Source: SIG673 sp045660565 (lineage in GTDB: Bacteria > Bacillota > Clostridia > Oscillospirales > CAG-272). From it: 17,505 nt of DNA. The stretch lies in assembly GCA_045660565.1 (NCBI GenBank), contig JAZRDX010000126.1:1-17505 (forward strand), in the 5' to 3' direction. Under the pieces are notes generated by a model that searched no databases, had not been told where the DNA came from, and saw only the letters and a program-made list of their open reading frames with translations. Made by a program: the position numbers and the translations under genes. Every line of letters starts with the position of its first letter. Position 1 is the stretch's first letter. Shown one piece after another: positions 14,154-17,505 of this stretch.

Positions 14154-14708
14154 TCAAACCGTAATTTCCATAACAGACGGAAAGCATTCCTTTCCGCGCT
14201 GAGGGCATTCTGCACATTCCCCGAGAAGCTCACCGTAAAGCGGCAGAGCATCAGAAATCTCCTTTGCGCCGTTTTTCAGAAAAAACTCCCTCGCCTTAGC
14301 GGTGAGATATATTTTTTCAACGCCATTCTCTCTGCATTTTTCCTTAATACGGCTCAGAATTATGCTACCAAGCCCTTTCTGTCTCGCGTCCTTTTTAACC
14401 GCTATGTAATCAAGGACCGTTACTCCGAATCGGCGCGAAAGCGAATACGCACCTATCATATTACCGCTTCGTATCAAAGCTTCAAAAGCGGGTTTTACAC
14501 GGTCGTCAGGCAAATTTTCTCGAGAAGATGCGTCTTTTTCACAACAATAATCAGCTAATACTGCACCGTTTTCAACAACAATCTCACTAAAAAAGACACC
14601 GCTCGTCTCAGTCCATTCCTCAGAAATCTCAAGCTCGCTTTCAAGATAAAATTCAGTCAAAAGGCAGTGCAGCGAAATCTCACGGAAAGCAGTCCTATCA
14701 CCCTGCAT
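14154..14708 (-). CDS. GNAT acetyltransferase with C-terminal cysteine motif
   Basis: A 184-residue GNAT-fold N-acetyltransferase. The acetyl-CoA loop is VKKDARQKGLGSIIL (about residues 103-117, V-x5-Q/R-x2-G-x-G/A), followed by YLTAKAREFFLKNGAKEI, the usual last strand-helix-strand. Unusual for GNATs, the tail has Cys-x2-Cys-x6-Cys in GECAECPQRGKECFP, and there is a CC pair in the N-terminal half (ADYCCEKD), so it may bind a metal or cluster. The substrate is unknown. Start ATG has GGAG 7 bases upstream. It ends 46 bases before the radical SAM gene, and both proteins end in a cysteine cluster, which suggests a shared pathway. Confidence 0.82.
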   Translation of the reverse strand: MQGDRTAFREISLHCLLTEFYLESELEISEEWTETSGVFFSEIVVENGAVLADYCCEKDASSRENLPDDRVKPAFEALIRSGNMIGAYSLSRRFGVTVLDYIAVKKDARQKGLGSIILSRIKEKCRENGVEKIYLTAKAREFFLKNGAKEISDALPLYGELLGECAECPQRGKECFPSVMEITV

Positions 14709-14838
14709 ATTACGTCTCCAAATTTAAAAATCATACCGAGCCTTACTAAAACACTATAGGATATAGTCTGAAAGCATCTGTTCCGACCTCCCACCTCTGT
14801 CAACAGCAAAAGCTCTACAATTCTATTATATATATTTT

Positions 14839-14866
14839 TTTATATTTTTAAAGTACATAATTGTAA
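14839..14866 (-). promoter_or_regulatory. Possible promoter of the GNAT-rSAM-lnt unit
   Basis: On the minus strand TTACAA (14866-14861), 16-base spacer, TATAAA (14844-14839). The region is very A/T-rich, so chance matches are easy; it would give a leader of about 125 bases. A TTGACA at 14803-14798 has no matching -10. Confidence 0.35.
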
Positions 14867-14888
14867 AAATATTATCGAAACCTTAATA

Positions 14889-14910
14889 AGTCTCCGAAAA
14901 GACTCTTCGG
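14889..14910 (-). terminator. Weak terminator / alternative hairpins after the small membrane protein gene
   Basis: Minus-strand AGTCT-TTTCGG-AGACT followed by TATT; the overlapping CCGAA ... TTCGG can form instead. Short stem and poor U-tract, so low confidence. Confidence 0.3.
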
Positions 14911-14930
14911 CACACATTACTACCCTTACG

Positions 14931-15224
14931 TCAAAAAAATTTTATAAAAAACGCTATCGCCGTAGCAAGCAGCAGCCCGACAGAAAACCACTTAAGCCGT
15001 ATAGCGGTTAAGCCTTCCTTAACCCTGCATTCCGCCTTTTCCTCTATACCGAAATAATTTGTTATGGGAGACGTAGAAATTATTCTGTTTGCCTCGGCAA
15101 CCATACTCTCCTCGGTGCGTTTTTTCTCCACGCTTTTATCCGATACTATAAAAAAAGCTCCGTCAAAGCACTCGCTTTCAATATTTTTCACCCAAAGCAC
15201 TCTTTTCTGACAGCCTTTGATCAT
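14931..15224 (-). CDS. Small protein of unknown function with C-terminal membrane anchor
   Basis: 97 residues from ATG 15224, which has a perfect GGAGG 8 bases upstream; an in-frame TTG at 15245 lies before that ribosome binding site and is rejected. The soluble N-terminal part begins MIKGCQKRVLWVKN and contains FDGAFFIVSD and EANRIIS; it resembles, from memory, a small conserved clostridial protein of unknown function (MIKGxxxxxIVxxxxxSxxFEEAxFI...). The last about 20 residues (FSVGLLLATAIAFFIKFF) are one membrane helix, so the protein is probably tail-anchored with its N-terminus in the cytosol. It is divergent from spoIIR. No function is proposed. Confidence 0.75.
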   Translation of the reverse strand: MIKGCQKRVLWVKNIESECFDGAFFIVSDKSVEKKRTEESMVAEANRIISTSPITNYFGIEEKAECRVKEGLTAIRLKWFSVGLLLATAIAFFIKFF

Positions 15225-15430
15225 CGCCAATTCCTCCGAAATCAATATTTTTCAAAACAAAGCTATTTGAACACATGAGCGTTTTCCGTTTTATTTTCCG
15301 TTTTTAAGCTTTAAATATAACGTATTATTGACTTTTTTTCTCCGTCTATTCAAATAACACATAAAAAACGGCTGTTTCCAGCGGAAAAGCGCTCTAATAT
15401 CCACTGCTTATAGGTATTTTTTAAATTCGT

Positions 15431-15459
15431 GTATAACCGACTGCTTAAATGTCAAGAAT
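15431..15459 (+). promoter_or_regulatory. Candidate sigma-F (forespore) promoter of spoIIR
   Basis: GTATA (15431-15435), 15-base spacer, GTCAAGAAT (15451-15459), compared with the remembered sigma-F pattern GYATA and GGnnAnAnT: all of the -35 and four of the five fixed -10 positions fit. spoIIR is sigma-F dependent in Bacillus subtilis. No good sigma-A promoter is seen in the same place. Confidence 0.5.
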
Positions 15460-15491
15460 TTCGTTTGTAAAGAGAAAAAGGAGACACTGAC

Positions 15492-16100
15492 GTGAGGAAA
15501 AACAAAATATTTATTTTTTCGGTAATTATCGGAGCGTTTCTCTTGGCTTTTATCGGAAATCTGCGTGCGGAAATATCCGAGGATATGGAGATATATGACA
15601 AAACACTCCGTCTGCATATTCCCGCAAACTCGGACAGCAAGGAGGATCAAGAGCTAAAGCTAAAGGTGAGAGATGCCGTAATCGAGGTAATGAGAGAGCC
15701 GCTTTCCGACTGCAAAACCAAAGAAGCCGCAACGGAAATCGCAAAAAAAATGACTCCTCTCATAAAGAAAACCGCAGATAAGGTTTTAGCTGAAAACGGA
15801 AAGAGCTACGAAGCCACAGTTACGGTAACCGAGGAGTATTATCCCAAAAAGAAATATGAGGGTATAACGCTTCCCGCCGGAACCTACACCTCACTCAAGA
15901 TAGAGCTTGGAGAGGCTGACGGAAAAAACTGGTGGTGCGTCCTCTTTCCGCAGGTCTGTACCGGTACAGCAGAAGCAAAAACGGTTCTCGCCGAGGTCGG
16001 TTTTACCGCAAACCAGATTCGACTCCTTACCGAACAGGAAAGCGGAGAATACACCGTCAAATTTAAAATAGTCGAAATAATAGAAAGGCTGTTTGGTTAA
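15492..16100 (+). CDS. spoIIR: Stage II sporulation protein R
   Basis: Signalling protein exported from the forespore that triggers SpoIIGA to process pro-sigma-E in the mother cell. 202 residues, normal length. An N-terminal hydrophobic segment (about residues 5-22) serves as signal or anchor. Family motifs: LRLHIPANSDSKEDQELKLK (about 39-58) leading into VRDAV, PAGTYTSLKIELGEADGKNW (about 127-147), and WWCVLFPQVC (about 147-156). The start is GTG 15492, with AGGAG 8 bases upstream; no better ATG exists. It is a single gene behind a candidate sigma-F promoter, and its last codons lie inside the terminator stem. Confidence 0.95.
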   Translation: MRKNKIFIFSVIIGAFLLAFIGNLRAEISEDMEIYDKTLRLHIPANSDSKEDQELKLKVRDAVIEVMREPLSDCKTKEAATEIAKKMTPLIKKTADKVLAENGKSYEATVTVTEEYYPKKKYEGITLPAGTYTSLKIELGEADGKNWWCVLFPQVCTGTAEAKTVLAEVGFTANQIRLLTEQESGEYTVKFKIVEIIERLFG

Positions 16101-16122
16101 ACCTTAACCAAACAGCCTTTTA
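16084..16122 (+). terminator. Intrinsic terminator overlapping the end of spoIIR
   Basis: Perfect 17-base arms, 16084-16100 and 16104-16120, with a 3-base loop, then T-rich sequence. The spoIIR stop codon (16098-16100) forms the top of the stem. It also separates spoIIR from the convergent HIT gene. Confidence 0.9.
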
Positions 16123-16151
16123 TTGCGCTTTACTATTTAACAGTAGTTTAT

Positions 16152-16490
16152 TTATGCCATTTCCTCAGCCATTTTCTTTCCACCGAGAATATGGAAGTGC
16201 AGATGCTTTACCGTCTGACAGGCATCGTCTCCGCAGTTACTTATAACTCTGTATCCGTTAACTATACCGCAAGATTTTGCTATCTCGGGTATTTTTTCGA
16301 ACATTCTTGCTATTATAGCACTGTTTTCGGCGTTTATACCGTCAACAGAGGGAATATGCTCCTTAGGAATAACAAGAACGTGAACCGGCGCTTGGGGATT
16401 AATGTCCTTGAACGCAAATATATTTTCGTCCTCGTAAACCTTTGCCGACGGAATTTTTCCGTCCTTTATCATACAAAAAATGCAGTCCAT
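16152..16490 (-). CDS. HIT-family nucleotide hydrolase (HINT-like)
   Basis: A 112-residue histidine-triad protein of the HINT/Hit branch, which hydrolyses nucleoside phosphoramidates or dinucleotides. The catalytic triad HLHFHILGG is at about 96-104. The N-terminus MDCIFCMIKDGKIPS has the Cys3-x2-Cys6 typical of zinc-binding HINT proteins, and AFKDINPQAPVHVLVIPKEHI (about 26-46) is the family core. A ribosome binding site AAAGGA is about 9 bases before ATG. It lies 117 bases downstream of dnaK on the same strand, beyond a hairpin. The biological substrate in clostridia is unknown. Confidence 0.93.
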   Translation of the reverse strand: MDCIFCMIKDGKIPSAKVYEDENIFAFKDINPQAPVHVLVIPKEHIPSVDGINAENSAIIARMFEKIPEIAKSCGIVNGYRVISNCGDDACQTVKHLHFHILGGKKMAEEMA

Positions 16491-16535
16491 ATTTAAAAAT
16501 CCTTTCTTATTTCAGCCCCGCGAAGCCCGAAGGGC

Positions 16536-16585
16536 AAAATACACCTCCCGATTTGTATAATAAATTTATACACAAGGGGAGGCGT
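16536..16585 (-). terminator. Terminator after dnaK, related to the dispersed repeat
   Basis: On the minus strand ACGCCTCCC (16585-16577) pairs with GGGAGGTGT (16549-16541), with one G-U wobble, and the inner TTGTGTATAA / TTATACAA also pairs; ATTTTG follows. The wobble is favourable only in the minus-strand RNA, in line with termination of dnaK. The plus-strand end ACACAAGGGGAGGC matches ACACCAGGGGAGGC at the right end of the 11065-11167 repeat. Confidence 0.7.
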
Positions 16586-16607
16586 CTTTTGTTCATTTCT
16601 TTACCGA

Positions 16608-17505
16608 TTATTTATCGGTCTTATCCTCAAAACCGGGATCGTAGTAGGTCTGTCCGTCCGCAGACTGTCCCTGACCTGCGGCACCGTCAGCGCCAGCACC
16701 CTGCTGCTGAGCGTAAAGCTTTTCGCTGATCTTATAGAATGCCTGTTCAAGAGCTTCGGAATCAGCCTTAATAGCTTCGATGTTGTCGGTTTTTGCGGTC
16801 TCCTTAAGCTTTTCAAGAGCCGCCTTAACGTCGGCAAGCTCGCCCTCAGGAAGCTTATCGCCAATTTCTCCAAGCGTCTTTTCGGTCTGGAATATAAGCG
16901 TATCGGCGCGGTTTTTGGTATCGACCGCTTCCTTCTGCTTCTTATCCTCCTCAGCAAACTTCTCAGCGTCCTTAACAGCCTTATCTATCTCCTCCTGGCT
17001 CATATTCGTAGAGGAAGTAATGGTGATGTGCTGCTCCTTACCCGTTCCCTTATCGGTTGCGGTAACGTTAACTATACCGTTTGCGTCAATATCGAAGGTA
17101 ACCTCGATCTGCGGTACGCCTCTCGGTGCCGGAGGTATTCCGTCAAGGTTGAATCTTCCGAGAGTGGTATTTCCTCTCGCCATCTCGCGCTCACCCTGAA
17201 GAACGTGAATTTCAACAGAGGTCTGGCTGTCAGCGGCGGTAGAGTAAATCTGGCTCTTCTTTACCGGAATGGTGGTATTTCTTTCAATAATCTTATTGAA
17301 TACTCCGCCCATCGTCTCGATACCGAGAGAAAGGGGGGTTACACCAAGAAGAAGAAGGTCTTTCACGTCTCCTCCGAGAACACCTGCCTGAATTGCCGCT
17401 CCGAGAGCAACACATTCGTCGGGGTTAATTCCCTTGAAGGGCTCCTTGCCTATGAAGCTCTTAACCGCGTCCTGAACAGCGGGAATACGGGTAGAACCTC
17501 CAACG
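16608..17505 (-). CDS. dnaK: Chaperone protein DnaK (Hsp70), partial: N-terminal half beyond right edge
   Basis: ATP-dependent Hsp70 chaperone. About 298 C-terminal residues are present; the family has about 600-620, so roughly the first half is missing. The visible part starts at VGGSTRIP, the end of the ATPase domain, then CVALGAAIQAGVL, the interdomain linker DVKDLLLLGVTPLSLGIET, the beta substrate-binding domain (with TTIPVKKSQIYSTAADSQTSV, QGERE, GIPPAPRGVPQIEVTFDIDANGI), the helical lid, and a Gly/Ala/Gln-rich tail ending YYDPGFEDKTDK. The frame is open to the window edge. The gene downstream is a HIT protein, not dnaJ. Confidence 0.97.
   Translation of the reverse strand, partial: VGGSTRIPAVQDAVKSFIGKEPFKGINPDECVALGAAIQAGVLGGDVKDLLLLGVTPLSLGIETMGGVFNKIIERNTTIPVKKSQIYSTAADSQTSVEIHVLQGEREMARGNTTLGRFNLDGIPPAPRGVPQIEVTFDIDANGIVNVTATDKGTGKEQHITITSSTNMSQEEIDKAVKDAEKFAEEDKKQKEAVDTKNRADTLIFQTEKTLGEIGDKLPEGELADVKAALEKLKETAKTDNIEAIKADSEALEQAFYKISEKLYAQQQGAGADGAAGQGQSADGQTYYDPGFEDKTDK

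Noticed and set aside
13619..14164. 181-codon plus-strand frame opposite the radical SAM gene
   Set aside because: Antisense shadow with basic, low-quality composition; the minus-strand gene has intact motifs.
14798..14803. TTGACA on the minus strand as a GNAT promoter
   Set aside because: No -10 hexamer at 16-18 bases downstream.

Overview
The window looks like a chromosomal piece of an anaerobic, endospore-forming clostridial Firmicute (Clostridia). The evidence is two sets of sporulation genes (dpaA-dpaB for dipicolinate and spoIIR), a rubrerythrin typical of anaerobes, and a dispersed palindromic repeat of a kind I remember from gut Clostridia. No phage, insertion sequence, CRISPR array, rRNA or tRNA was seen.

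Layout, left to right. Bases 1-4395 hold a minus-strand aromatic amino acid operon, pheA-aroB-aroC-aroE, with aroE running off the left edge. Its leader (about 4055-4395) is the most striking part of the window. It has a near-consensus promoter, a strong ribosome binding site and a 54-codon leader peptide with a dense Phe/Tyr cluster. It also has two intrinsic terminators and an 8-base antiterminator-like complementarity. This is the layout of ribosome-mediated (translation-coupled) attenuation sensing Phe/Tyr-tRNA charging, and I see no T-box element, the commoner solution in Firmicutes. Upstream, a MATE transporter and a DUF4375-like gene form a two-gene minus-strand unit. A divergent promoter pair separates it from a plus-strand alpha/beta hydrolase (6570-7358).

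Next come dpaA-dpaB (dipicolinate synthase, minus), then two plus-strand single genes: a diacylglycerol-kinase-family lipid kinase and a rubrerythrin. Bases 10966-11340 have no gene; they hold a palindromic dispersed repeat and a very long-stemmed terminator. A minus-strand unit follows, reading GNAT acetyltransferase, radical SAM protein and apolipoprotein N-acyltransferase. The radical SAM enzyme has atypical cysteine spacing plus a C-terminal cysteine cluster, and the GNAT has its own C-terminal cysteine motif, so the two may be functional partners. A small membrane-anchored protein of unknown function (minus), spoIIR (plus, with a candidate sigma-F promoter), a HIT-family hydrolase (minus) and the C-terminal half of dnaK (minus, cut by the right edge) complete the window.

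Best candidates for something new: (1) the Phe/Tyr leader-peptide attenuator in front of the pheA-aro operon; (2) the cysteine-rich radical SAM + GNAT pair coupled to lnt; (3) the repeat families at 11065-11167 and 16541-16585.
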